A stretch of DNA of 6,278 nucleotides from NCBI GenBank assembly GCA_034433615.1, contig DAOUAJ010000355.1, positions 1-6,278 on the forward strand, read 5' to 3'. A model generated the notes under the pieces. That model saw only the letters and a program-made list of their open reading frames with translations. It had not been told where the DNA came from and searched no databases. The translations under genes were made by a program, and so were the position numbers. The stretch's first letter is position 1. Each line of letters starts with the position of its first letter. This DNA comes from DAOUAJ01 sp034433615. Its GTDB lineage: Bacteria > Chloroflexota > Anaerolineae > DUEN01. Shown piece by piece: positions 1 through 5,881 of this stretch.

Positions 1-215
1 TTGGCCTGTTGGGCGCGCGTGGCTAGCCAGCGGACGGCGGCAGCCTGGTCGGCCGCGATCTCGCCTGGCATCTGGGGGATCAGGGCGGACAGCAATACCA
101 AAGCAGTCAGTGCGGATAGAATGCCGGCCAGAACGCGACGGGAAGAGGCAAACTGCCAGGCCAGGGTCAGGGCATCTGTGTAGACATGAGTGGATAGTGC
201 GACGTCTTCACGCAT
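1..215 (-). CDS. resB: ResB-like cytochrome c biogenesis protein, N-terminal fragment (runs off left edge)
   Basis: The minus strand is open from an ATG at 215-213 to the window edge, giving 71 codons with the rest outside. An in-frame stop lies four codons upstream, so this ATG is the only sensible start; the ribosome site (GAGATGAG, a few bases upstream) is weak. The protein starts MREDVALSTH. It has a 'WQFASSRRVLAG' stretch near residues 20-31, one hydrophobic helix (about 28-46), then 'LIPQMPGE' and an Ala-rich segment ending in 'VRWLATRAQQ'. A W.F.SS.R..L..L leader, a helix and then an IPQ motif are how ResB/Ccs1 proteins begin; ResB works with CcsA to deliver heme and ligate it to periplasmic c-type cytochromes. 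The gene is downstream of the tRNA terminator on the same strand. The cytochrome c gene elsewhere in the window fits this role. Only the N-terminus is visible, so the family call is moderate; an unrelated membrane protein is possible. Confidence 0.6.
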   Translation of the reverse strand, partial: MREDVALSTHVYTDALTLAWQFASSRRVLAGILSALTALVLLSALIPQMPGEIAADQAAAVRWLATRAQQA

Positions 216-261
216 AGTCTCATCTCATGAGCCAGGACGGACAGGGTACGATGGATAACAG

Positions 262-291
262 TGAAAAGGCCCCAACCGGCGGTCGGGGCCT
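262..291 (-). terminator. Intrinsic terminator of the tRNA-Thr transcript
   Basis: Positions 267-273 (AGGCCCC) pair perfectly with 285-291 (GGGGCCT). After one mismatch there are three more pairs (275-277 with 281-283) around a GGC loop. Read on the minus strand, the stem is followed directly by TTTT. It starts 9 bases beyond the CCA end of the tRNA, so it ends that transcript before the ResB-like gene. Confidence 0.8.
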
Positions 292-299
292 CGATGCAC

Positions 300-375
300 T
301 GGAGCCACCCATCGGACTTGAACCGATAACCGGCCGCTTACGAAGCGGCTGCTCTGCCGATTGAGCCAAGGTGGC
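300..375 (-). tRNA. tRNA-Thr, anticodon CGT
   Basis: The minus strand folds into a complete 76-base cloverleaf. The acceptor stem GCCACCT/GGGTGGC is fully paired with one G-U. The D arm is GCTC/GAGC with an 8-base loop. The anticodon arm is GCCGC/GCGGC with loop TTCGTAA, giving anticodon CGT, which reads the threonine codon ACG. The variable loop has 5 bases, and the T arm is ATCGG/CCGAT around TTCAAGT. The discriminator base is U, and a CCA tail is encoded at 302-300. It has its own promoter and terminator, so it is an independent single-tRNA unit. Confidence 0.96.
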
Positions 376-419
376 CGATCAAGCACAGCTAACCAATGAG
401 CCTGTCTGCCCTTTTAATG

Positions 420-449
420 AAAATACCATGCGCTGGCACATTTTGTCAA
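420..449 (-). promoter_or_regulatory. Sigma70-type promoter for tRNA-Thr
   Basis: On the minus strand there is a perfect -35 box TTGACA (449-444), an 18-base spacer and a -10 box TATTTT (425-420, four of six consensus bases). Transcription would start near 413, leaving a leader of roughly 38 bases before the mature 5' end at 375. The exact start is estimated from spacing alone. Confidence 0.65.
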
Positions 450-491
450 ACGTGAGCCTTTGTGAGATGGGCCCACGGTGTCTGTGGATCA

Positions 492-522
492 TTGTGCGCG
501 CGGGCGCGAGCGGATTTATAAT
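492..522 (+). promoter_or_regulatory. Promoter of the two-component system
   Basis: A perfect -10 hexamer TATAAT lies at 517-522. The best upstream match is TTGTGC at 492-497 (three of six) with a long 19-base spacer, so the -35 is weak and an activator may be needed. A start near 529 would give a 5' leader of about 50 bases before the kinase ATG at 581. It diverges from the tRNA promoter about 70 bases away. Confidence 0.5.
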
Positions 523-580
523 GTGGGACGTAGACACACAGGAGGCCGCAGGCGGGGAGACAGTTAGGGAGGGGATGGAG

Positions 581-1882
581 ATGATTCGCTGGCGTGAGAT
601 GCCGGTACAGGAGCGCGTAGCCCGCCTTCGTTGGTCGTTGCCACTGGCGATTATGGCTATCGCTGTCTTCTATCAACTGGGGCCAGCCCGGTGGGTTCAT
701 GATGACTTGGGGCATGTCGCCCACTACGGGATCGAGATCATCTTCTACGGGCTGGTCGGCCCCGCTGTCACCTGGGTCACCTTGACCTGGATCAACCGTT
801 GGCTGGCAGAGAAGGAGGAAGCGGAGCGCAAGGTGCGGGAACAAGAGCGATACCTGGCCAGCATCACCACTGCCTCTGCCGACGCCATTGTCAGCTTGAA
901 CCCCCAAGGCATCATCCGGTCCTGGAATCGGGGCGCACAGGCCATCTTTGGCTATCCGCCGGAGTCCGCCATCGGTCGGCCATTCGGCGAGCTCTTGCTA
1001 CCGGACGTGGACGAGGGCGACGAGCTGGACCGCATCATCGCCGAAGTGGAGCGTAAGGGGTTTCTACAAGACTATGAGACCACGATGGTCACCGCCGATG
1101 GCCGACGCGTGAGCGTGAGCCTGACCTGGACCCGGCTTTTGGATGAGAAGGGCGAGCTGGCCGGCAGCTCCGTCATCCTGCGCGATGTGACCTGGCGCAA
1201 AGAGCGGCAGGCCATCGTGGAAGAGGAGCGCGCCCGCATCGCCCGTGAGCTGCATGACGGCCTGGCCCAGGATCTCTTCTTCCTGCGCTTGAAGATGGAC
1301 CTATGCCGCAAGCTGCTCGAGAGTGATCCGGCGCGCCTGGCGGATGAGATCATGGCGATCAAGGCCGCTTTGCAACGCAGCCTGCGCGATGTGCGGCGGA
1401 CGATTTTCGCGCTGCGCCCCCTCGATCTGGAGCGGTTGGGGTTCTTCCCGGCTGTGCGCAAGTTCGTTGAGGAATTCGGCGAGCAGAACGAGGTAGCGGT
1501 GATCCTGGACGTGCGCGGCCAGGAGGTGGCCTTGCCCTCGCGTCTGGAGCCTACGTTGTTCCGGCTCATCCAGGAGTCGCTCAACAACGTCGCCAAGCAC
1601 GCCGCTGCGCAACACGTGTGGATCACGCTCGACTTGACCCAGCCTCACTGCGTATCATTGGCTGTGCGCGACGATGGGCGCGGCTTTGAATTGGGCGTCG
1701 CCAGCGACAGCGGTGAAGGCTCCACCGGCCTGGGGCTGATCCAGATGCGCGAGCGGGTGAAAGCCGCCGGTGGTCACTTCATGGTCGAGAGCATCCCCGG
1801 CGCGGGGACGACGGTGCGGGCTGTTCTGCCGAGCTCAGGGAGTGGAGGGGATGGGACCGATCCGTATCCTGATTGCGGATGA
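581..1882 (+). CDS. Membrane-anchored PAS sensor histidine kinase, HisKA_3 (NarX/DegS) type
   Basis: This is a 433-residue sensor kinase that would phosphorylate the response regulator encoded next to it. ATG 581 was chosen because GGAGG (568-572) lies 8 bases upstream. The open frame extends back to 371, but that would start inside the tRNA and before the promoter; ATG 575 is too close to the ribosome site. Two membrane helices (about 20-38 and 51-71) enclose a short loop holding H40, D41, D42, H45 and H48. A coiled linker (about 75-92) leads to a PAS domain (about 92-205, with 'SWNRGAQAIFGY' and 'SSVILRDVT'). The dimerisation/phosphoacceptor region 'ARELHDGLAQ' carries the expected phospho-His H225. 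The ATPase domain shows the N box 'QESLNNVAKH' (331-340), the G1 motif DDGRGF (364-369) and the G2 motif GLGL (383-386). All catalytic elements look intact. There is no large periplasmic sensor domain, so the signal is probably intracellular (PAS) or membrane-borne. The last 32 bases overlap the regulator gene. Confidence 0.9.
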   Translation: MIRWREMPVQERVARLRWSLPLAIMAIAVFYQLGPARWVHDDLGHVAHYGIEIIFYGLVGPAVTWVTLTWINRWLAEKEEAERKVREQERYLASITTASADAIVSLNPQGIIRSWNRGAQAIFGYPPESAIGRPFGELLLPDVDEGDELDRIIAEVERKGFLQDYETTMVTADGRRVSVSLTWTRLLDEKGELAGSSVILRDVTWRKERQAIVEEERARIARELHDGLAQDLFFLRLKMDLCRKLLESDPARLADEIMAIKAALQRSLRDVRRTIFALRPLDLERLGFFPAVRKFVEEFGEQNEVAVILDVRGQEVALPSRLEPTLFRLIQESLNNVAKHAAAQHVWITLDLTQPHCVSLAVRDDGRGFELGVASDSGEGSTGLGLIQMRERVKAAGGHFMVESIPGAGTTVRAVLPSSGSGGDGTDPYPDCG

Positions 1883-2549
1883 TCACGCGATCCTGCGCCA
1901 GGGCCTGGCCCAAATCTTCGCAGCCGAACCCGACATGGCCGTGGTCGGCCAGGCCGCTAACGGCCGCGAAGCGGTCCAGAAGGCGCTAGCATTGAAGCCA
2001 GACGTCGTCCTGATGGACATCCATATGCCTGTCCTGGACGGCGTGGAGGCGACCTGGCGCATCACCGCGAGCCTGCCGGAGGTCGGGCTCATCATCCTCA
2101 CCATGTACCGGCAGGACCGATATGTGTTCGAGGCGATCAAGGCCGGCGCGCGCGGCTATTTGGTGAAGGACATTGATGCCGACGAGCTGTTACAGGCTAT
2201 CCGCGCGGTAGCCCGGGGCGAGACGCTGATTGACGCCAACATGGCATCGCGACTGCTGGACGAGTTCGATCACCTGCGGGGGGCGCGCGCCCGTGGGGAG
2301 TTTCTGGATCTGACAGAGCGCGAGGTGGAGATCCTACGGCTGGTGGCTGTGGGCGCTTCCAACCAGCAGATCGCTGAGCAGTTGCATCTGACCGAGAAGA
2401 CGGTGCGCAACCGCCTGACGGTCATCTTTGAGAAACTGCACCTCAACAATCGCACGCAGGCAGCCCTGTACGCTCTGCGTGGAGGGCTCGTGACCTGGAG
2501 TGAGGTGGACGATGCCATCCGTGGGGAAGGAGGTGGCGATCTGGACTAG
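1851..2549 (+). CDS. NarL/FixJ-family response regulator (REC + LuxR-type HTH)
   Basis: This is a 232-residue DNA-binding regulator, the evident partner of the upstream kinase. The ATG at 1851 has GGGAG (1838-1842) 8 bases upstream. It lies inside the end of the kinase gene (32-base overlap in another frame), an arrangement that suggests translational coupling. The receiver domain (about 4-120) has the acidic pair D10/D11, the phosphoacceptor D56 in 'VVLMDIHMP', T84 and K106, all of the conserved sites. A short linker leads to a LuxR-type helix-turn-helix (about 152-208) with 'LTEREVEILRLVA.G.SN..IA' and 'TEKTVRNRLTVIFEKL', then 'NNRTQAALYAL'. The last 22 or so residues are Gly- and Asp-rich and look disordered. 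Targets cannot be read from the sequence; the downstream copper/iron-sulfur operon is the nearest candidate. Confidence 0.93.
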   Translation: MGPIRILIADDHAILRQGLAQIFAAEPDMAVVGQAANGREAVQKALALKPDVVLMDIHMPVLDGVEATWRITASLPEVGLIILTMYRQDRYVFEAIKAGARGYLVKDIDADELLQAIRAVARGETLIDANMASRLLDEFDHLRGARARGEFLDLTEREVEILRLVAVGASNQQIAEQLHLTEKTVRNRLTVIFEKLHLNNRTQAALYALRGGLVTWSEVDDAIRGEGGGDLD

Positions 2550-2580
2550 ACGAGATGCCCCATGCGGTTTTTCAATGCCC

Positions 2581-2622
2581 AACAGCCCTGGTCTTCCCAA
2601 GGAAGACCAGGGCTGTTTGTTC
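2581..2622 (+). terminator. Intrinsic terminator after the two-component system
   Basis: Positions 2581-2597 (AACAGCCCTGGTCTTCC) pair perfectly over 17 bp with 2601-2617 around a 3-base CAA loop. The stem is followed by TGTTC, which with the TTT at its base makes a short, imperfect U tract. It begins 31 bases after the regulator stop codon. It separates the regulatory operon from the electron-transfer operon, which therefore needs its own promoter. Confidence 0.8.
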
Positions 2623-2627
2623 AAATC

Positions 2628-2641
2628 GGGACAAATGTCTC
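2628..2641. promoter_or_regulatory. Small palindrome upstream of the electron-transfer operon (possible operator)
   Basis: GGGACAAATGTCTC is an inverted repeat (GACA-AA-TGTC, plus one G-T mismatch and one outer G-C pair) located 57 bases before the ATG of the first CuA gene. A weak extended -10-like TGTTAGACT (2662-2670) lies between, with no acceptable -35 box. This is where an activator-dependent promoter would sit, but a 14-base palindrome can arise by chance, so the assignment is tentative. Confidence 0.25.
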
Positions 2642-2697
2642 TACCCTGGGCGGGGGGATTTTGTTAGACTGCGAACAGGGAGATGAGGAGGGGACAC

Positions 2698-3180
2698 ATG
2701 GCTCGCTGGTTGGTGATCATCCTTTTGCTCCTGGCGATCTCGCTCCTGGCGGCGTGGCCGGTGGCGGCGCGCCATAGCCAGCCCAGGGAGATCATCCTGC
2801 TCGCTCAGGCGTTTCACTACGATCCATTGGCTGGCGGCGCGGCTCACCAGAGGCATGCCGTATGGGGCCGCATCGAAGTGAACCAGGGGGACCACCTGAT
2901 CATCCGTTTGAAGTCCGCCGATCTGGCCCACGGTCTGTACATTGATGGCTATCAGGTGAATGTGCGGGCCGACCCAGGCGAGGAAGTGGAGATCCCTCTC
3001 ACGGCGAACAGGGTCGGCAAATTCCGTTTTCGCTGCTCGGAGACGTGTGGCCCCTTGCATCCGTTCATGATCGGGGAGCTGGTGGTGAGGCCCAATATCC
3101 CGTATTGGATCGGTGTCTTGCTGGCCTTCCTCACCACCGCAGGTGCCCTGGGATACATTTGGCACAAGGACCCGGCGTAA
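2698..3180 (+). CDS. Membrane-anchored CuA cupredoxin (cytochrome oxidase subunit II-like domain)
   Basis: This is a 160-residue protein predicted to hold a binuclear CuA electron-transfer centre on the outer side of the membrane. ATG 2698 is preceded by GGAGG (2687-2691) at 6 bases. A hydrophobic N-terminus (about 4-20, signal anchor or signal peptide) is followed by a cupredoxin fold (about 30-130). It ends in a second membrane helix (about 136-155) and a short basic/polar tail. The CuA ligands are all visible: H78 in 'DLAHGLYI' and C113, C117, H121 and M124 in 'CSETCGPLHPFM', which reads as CxxxCxxxHxxM. E115 sits where subunit II uses a backbone carbonyl. Subunit II normally has both helices before the copper domain; here one is before and one after, and no subunit I gene is adjacent. 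It is the first gene of the operon, 14 bases before the polyferredoxin gene. Electron carriage is inferred; the partner is unknown. Confidence 0.85.
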   Translation: MARWLVIILLLLAISLLAAWPVAARHSQPREIILLAQAFHYDPLAGGAAHQRHAVWGRIEVNQGDHLIIRLKSADLAHGLYIDGYQVNVRADPGEEVEIPLTANRVGKFRFRCSETCGPLHPFMIGELVVRPNIPYWIGVLLAFLTTAGALGYIWHKDPA

Positions 3181-3194
3181 AGGGGGCAGAACCA

Positions 3195-4622
3195 ATGGCT
3201 CAACAGGTGATCGCGTCACGGGCCGCGCCCACGTACCCTCAGTGGGAATTGACGCGTTGGCCCTGGTTAAAACGGATACTCCAACATCGCGCCTTTCAAT
3301 TCCTCTTGATCTTGCCGAACTTTGCGATCTTCCTCCTGGTCCTCCTCACCGGTTTCTTGGGCACGCCGGTCGGCAACCGCAACTTCTCCATTATCTTCGT
3401 CTGGATCGTCTGGTGGGCACTGCTGATCACCCTGCTGATCCCTCTGGCGGCCCGCATCTGGTGCACCATGTGCCCTATCCCGGCGCCGGGGGAATGGCTG
3501 CAGCGCCTGGCGTTGATCCGGCGCCGGCCAGGCAGGCCTCTCACCGTAGGGCTGAAATGGCCCAAAGCCCTCAAGAACATCTGGTTGCAGAACATCTCCT
3601 TCTTGATCGTGGCGCTGTTCAGCGCCATCATCCTGACGCGCCCTTTGGCCACTGCCATTGCCCTGACCGTGTTCATTGCCCTGGCCATCGGTTTGTCCCT
3701 CCTGTTTGAACGACGCGTCTTCTGCCGATACGTCTGTCCGGTGGGCGGGTTCATCGGCCTGTATTCCATGTTTGCGCCGCTGGAGTTACGGGTAAAGGAT
3801 CGGCAGGTGTGTGTGGCGCACAAAGAGAAAAGCTGCATCACCGAGAACGCCCGTGGTTACCCCTGTCCCTGGTTCGAGTATCCGGGGAATCTGGCCCGCA
3901 ATGCGTATTGTGGCCTGTGCACCGAATGTCTGAAGTCATGCCCCAAGGATAACATCGCGCTGTACCTGCGTCCCTTTGGTCAGGATCTGCTGGTCAACAA
4001 GGCCCCAGGCTTCAAAGGCCGCAGCCTGGATGAGGTGTATAAAGCTCTGATCATGCTCACCTGCGCCCTGATCTATTCGGCCGTCTATGTGGGGCCGTGG
4101 GGATTTATCAAGGAGTGGGCCAACGTGATGGACGTCCCCCATTTCCTGATGTACGCTGCCCTTTTCCTGAGTGCGAACCTGATCGTCATGCCGGGAGCGT
4201 TCCTAGCCACCAGTTGGCTGGCCCGTTGGCTAGCAGGCGCGCGTGAGCTCCCGCTGCGTCGCCTGTTTGTGGATTTCGCGTACGCCCTGGTGCCCATGGG
4301 CCTGATGGGGTGGATCGCCTTCAGCCTGTCCTTTGTGCTGGTGAACATCTCCTACGCCATCCCGCTGCTCTCTGACCCCTTTGGCTGGGGTTGGGACTTG
4401 TTCGGGACTGCGAAGTATCCCTGGACGCCATACGCTCCGGAGTTGCTCCCGTGGTTACAAATTCCCGTGTTGCTGATCGGCCTCGCTTTCTCGATTGTGC
4501 TCGCCTATCGCATCGCGCGGCAGGATTTCCCGTCTGTGGTTCAGGCGCGCTGGGCCACCGTCGCCGTCGCCACTTTCTTGATGGCTGTGACGTGGGGATT
4601 CATCCGTCTGTATTTGGGTTAG
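3195..4622 (+). CDS. NosR/NapH-like polytopic 4Fe-4S membrane protein (polyferredoxin)
   Basis: This is a 475-residue integral membrane iron-sulfur protein. ATG 3195 has AGGGGG 8 bases upstream. About four helices (35-55, 63-86, 132-148, 152-171) precede a cysteine-rich region, and about five more follow (284-300, 314-334, 359-383, 420-439, 453-472). Cysteine motifs are WC90TMC93P at a helix end, FC177RYVC181P, isolated C206, C214 and C224P, and a canonical ferredoxin motif C239-x2-C242-x2-C245-x3-C249-P. NosR, NapH and CcoG relatives use such motifs to move electrons across or along the membrane, often from quinol to a periplasmic acceptor. The family usually has two complete four-cysteine ferredoxin motifs; only one is complete here. 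It lies between two CuA proteins (14 and 10 bases away), which suggests those CuA centres are its redox partners. I cannot assign it to NosR, NapH or CcoG; no flavin-binding domain or nos gene is present. Confidence 0.85.
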   Translation: MAQQVIASRAAPTYPQWELTRWPWLKRILQHRAFQFLLILPNFAIFLLVLLTGFLGTPVGNRNFSIIFVWIVWWALLITLLIPLAARIWCTMCPIPAPGEWLQRLALIRRRPGRPLTVGLKWPKALKNIWLQNISFLIVALFSAIILTRPLATAIALTVFIALAIGLSLLFERRVFCRYVCPVGGFIGLYSMFAPLELRVKDRQVCVAHKEKSCITENARGYPCPWFEYPGNLARNAYCGLCTECLKSCPKDNIALYLRPFGQDLLVNKAPGFKGRSLDEVYKALIMLTCALIYSAVYVGPWGFIKEWANVMDVPHFLMYAALFLSANLIVMPGAFLATSWLARWLAGARELPLRRLFVDFAYALVPMGLMGWIAFSLSFVLVNISYAIPLLSDPFGWGWDLFGTAKYPWTPYAPELLPWLQIPVLLIGLAFSIVLAYRIARQDFPSVVQARWATVAVATFLMAVTWGFIRLYLG

Positions 4623-4632
4623 GAGGACGACG

Positions 4633-5298
4633 ATGCGCACGATCCGTTGGCTGGAGTGGGGAGCGGCGGTTTTGGTTTCCGCGGTGCTGGTTGGACTTCC
4701 AGCCGGCGTATTCGCTTACCACGCAGCCGTGACGGCCGGTGCCATCACCGTGACGGGCCGCATCTTTGAATCGGGGGGGTGGGCTCCACAAACCATTACC
4801 GTCGAAGAGGGCCAGCCGGTGCGGCTGCGCCTGACCAGTCACGACGTCGCTCACGGCTTCGCCATCCCGTCCCTGGGCGTTGGGCCGATTCGGGTCGAAC
4901 CAGGCAAGTTCACCGTGGTGGAGTTCACCGCCTCCCGGGCCGGCACGTATCCTTTTATGTGCACGGTGGTATGCAGCCCTGGGCACGGCATGATGGTTGG
5001 CCAACTCGTCGTCAAGCCGAGAGGGGAAGCCGCGGCACCTGCTCTACCCACGGATATGGCTGACCAGGGGGCGACGCTCTACAAGGCCTATTGTGTTGGC
5101 TGCCACGGGCTGCGAGGCGAAGGTGGCGTCGGGCCGCCTCTCAACGCCAGTGGCCATGTGCCCCAGATGAGCGACGCTGATCTGCGCCGGGTCATCGAGG
5201 AGGGGCGGCCGGATACGCCGATGCCGTCCTGGGGAAGGATCCTCACAGCGGAGGAGATCGAGGCCCTGATTCGATTCCTGCGCACACTAGGCAAGTAA
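4633..5298 (+). CDS. CuA cupredoxin fused to a class I cytochrome c
   Basis: This is a 221-residue exported electron carrier with copper and heme. ATG 4633 has GGAGG (4622-4626) 6 bases upstream, overlapping the previous stop codon, so the two genes are surely co-transcribed. A single N-terminal hydrophobic helix (about 10-28) serves as anchor or signal. The cupredoxin domain (about 35-128) carries H74 in 'DVAHGFAIP' and the CuA loop 'CTVVCSPGHGMM' with C110, C114, H118 and M121. After an Ala/Pro linker (about 130-140), a cytochrome c domain (about 143-221) shows the heme site C154VGC157H158 and a likely axial M197 in 'TPMPSW'. CuA-cytochrome c fusions are known as subunit II of caa3-type oxidases. 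Here there is only one helix instead of two, and no oxidase subunit I nearby. It would depend on a cytochrome c maturation system; a ResB-like gene lies at the left edge. The final acceptor cannot be read from the sequence. Confidence 0.88.
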   Translation: MRTIRWLEWGAAVLVSAVLVGLPAGVFAYHAAVTAGAITVTGRIFESGGWAPQTITVEEGQPVRLRLTSHDVAHGFAIPSLGVGPIRVEPGKFTVVEFTASRAGTYPFMCTVVCSPGHGMMVGQLVVKPRGEAAAPALPTDMADQGATLYKAYCVGCHGLRGEGGVGPPLNASGHVPQMSDADLRRVIEEGRPDTPMPSWGRILTAEEIEALIRFLRTLGK

Positions 5299-5377
5299 GC
5301 GCCCGGCGATGGGAACGACCGTAGCAAAGACCCTTTCGATGTTGAGATGCGGATCAGAATGTCAAGGAGGAGACGCC

Positions 5378-5848
5378 ATGAAGCAAAAGCTCTTGGTATC
5401 CATTGGAACGGTTCTTCTCATGTTGCTCTTGGCCGCCTGCGCACCTCAGGCCACACCCGGAGCAGGCGCTATCCAGGTCAAGATGGGCGAGTTCTACTTC
5501 AAACCGGAGACCATCCAGCTCAAGGCGGGCCAGCAGGTGCGGATTGAACTCGTCAATGAGGGGAAGGTCGAGCACGAATTCATGGTCGGCCGTGAAGTGG
5601 AGATGCATGAGGGGAAGGCCGAGACCTTCGAGAAAGATTTCTTCGAGGGGATCGAGATTGCCCACACCGTGGAAGAGGGTAAGCTCATGAAGGAGCATGG
5701 CCATGGTACGGAGGTAGAGCTGGAGAGCGGCGGCAAGGCCACCTTGACTTTCACTGTGCCCGCTGACCGCAAAGGTGAGTGGGAGATTGGCTGCTTCGTG
5801 CCCGGCCACTATGAGGCAGGCATGAAAGGGAAGCTCGTTGTCGAGTGA
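5378..5848 (+). CDS. Lipoprotein type 1 (blue) copper cupredoxin
   Basis: This is a 156-residue lipid-anchored copper protein, probably a one-electron carrier on the outer face of the membrane. ATG 5378 was chosen for its strong AAGGAGG site (5364-5370) at 7 bases; the frame is open back to 5309 without such a signal. The signal peptide ends in the lipobox LAAC with C21 as the lipidated residue, followed by a short Ala/Pro/Gly linker. The plastocyanin/azurin-like fold (about 32-156) supplies the type 1 ligands H66 in 'VEHEFMV' and C139, H144 and M149 in 'GCFVPGHYEAGMKG'. H66 and C139 are 73 residues apart, longer than in plastocyanin, because of an acidic, His-containing insertion (about 72-115, including H77, H96, H107, H109). 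It lies 79 bases after the CuA-cytochrome gene; I see no convincing promoter or terminator in that gap, so read-through is likely. Confidence 0.87.
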   Translation: MKQKLLVSIGTVLLMLLLAACAPQATPGAGAIQVKMGEFYFKPETIQLKAGQQVRIELVNEGKVEHEFMVGREVEMHEGKAETFEKDFFEGIEIAHTVEEGKLMKEHGHGTEVELESGGKATLTFTVPADRKGEWEIGCFVPGHYEAGMKGKLVVE

Positions 5849-5881
5849 CGTCGGTTCATCACAAGACCGCAGATATCCTAA

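Noticed and set aside
1..183. Plus-strand open frame of 60 codons at the left edge
   Set aside because: It starts with TTG at the edge, is Ala/Arg-rich without a family match, and lies antisense to the well-formed ResB-like frame on the minus strand.
371..580. N-terminal extension of the kinase frame back to 371
   Set aside because: It would begin inside the tRNA gene, upstream of the TATAAT box, and has no ribosome site; ATG 581 has GGAGG at 8 bases and starts a typical kinase N-terminus.
1072..1626. Long minus-strand open frame (184 codons) across the kinase gene
   Set aside because: It is Arg/Ser-rich shadow coding opposite a kinase with all conserved motifs; it has no recognisable domain.
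3113..3709. Plus-strand open frame of 198 codons overlapping the polyferredoxin
   Set aside because: It is an out-of-frame shadow rich in Pro, His and Arg; the overlapping frame carries the cysteine motifs and membrane helices.
2698..5298. Calling these genes a nos cluster or a cytochrome oxidase operon
   Set aside because: CuA motifs and a NosR/NapH-like protein are present, but no NosZ CuZ domain, NosD/F/Y, or heme-copper subunit I is visible, so neither name is supported.
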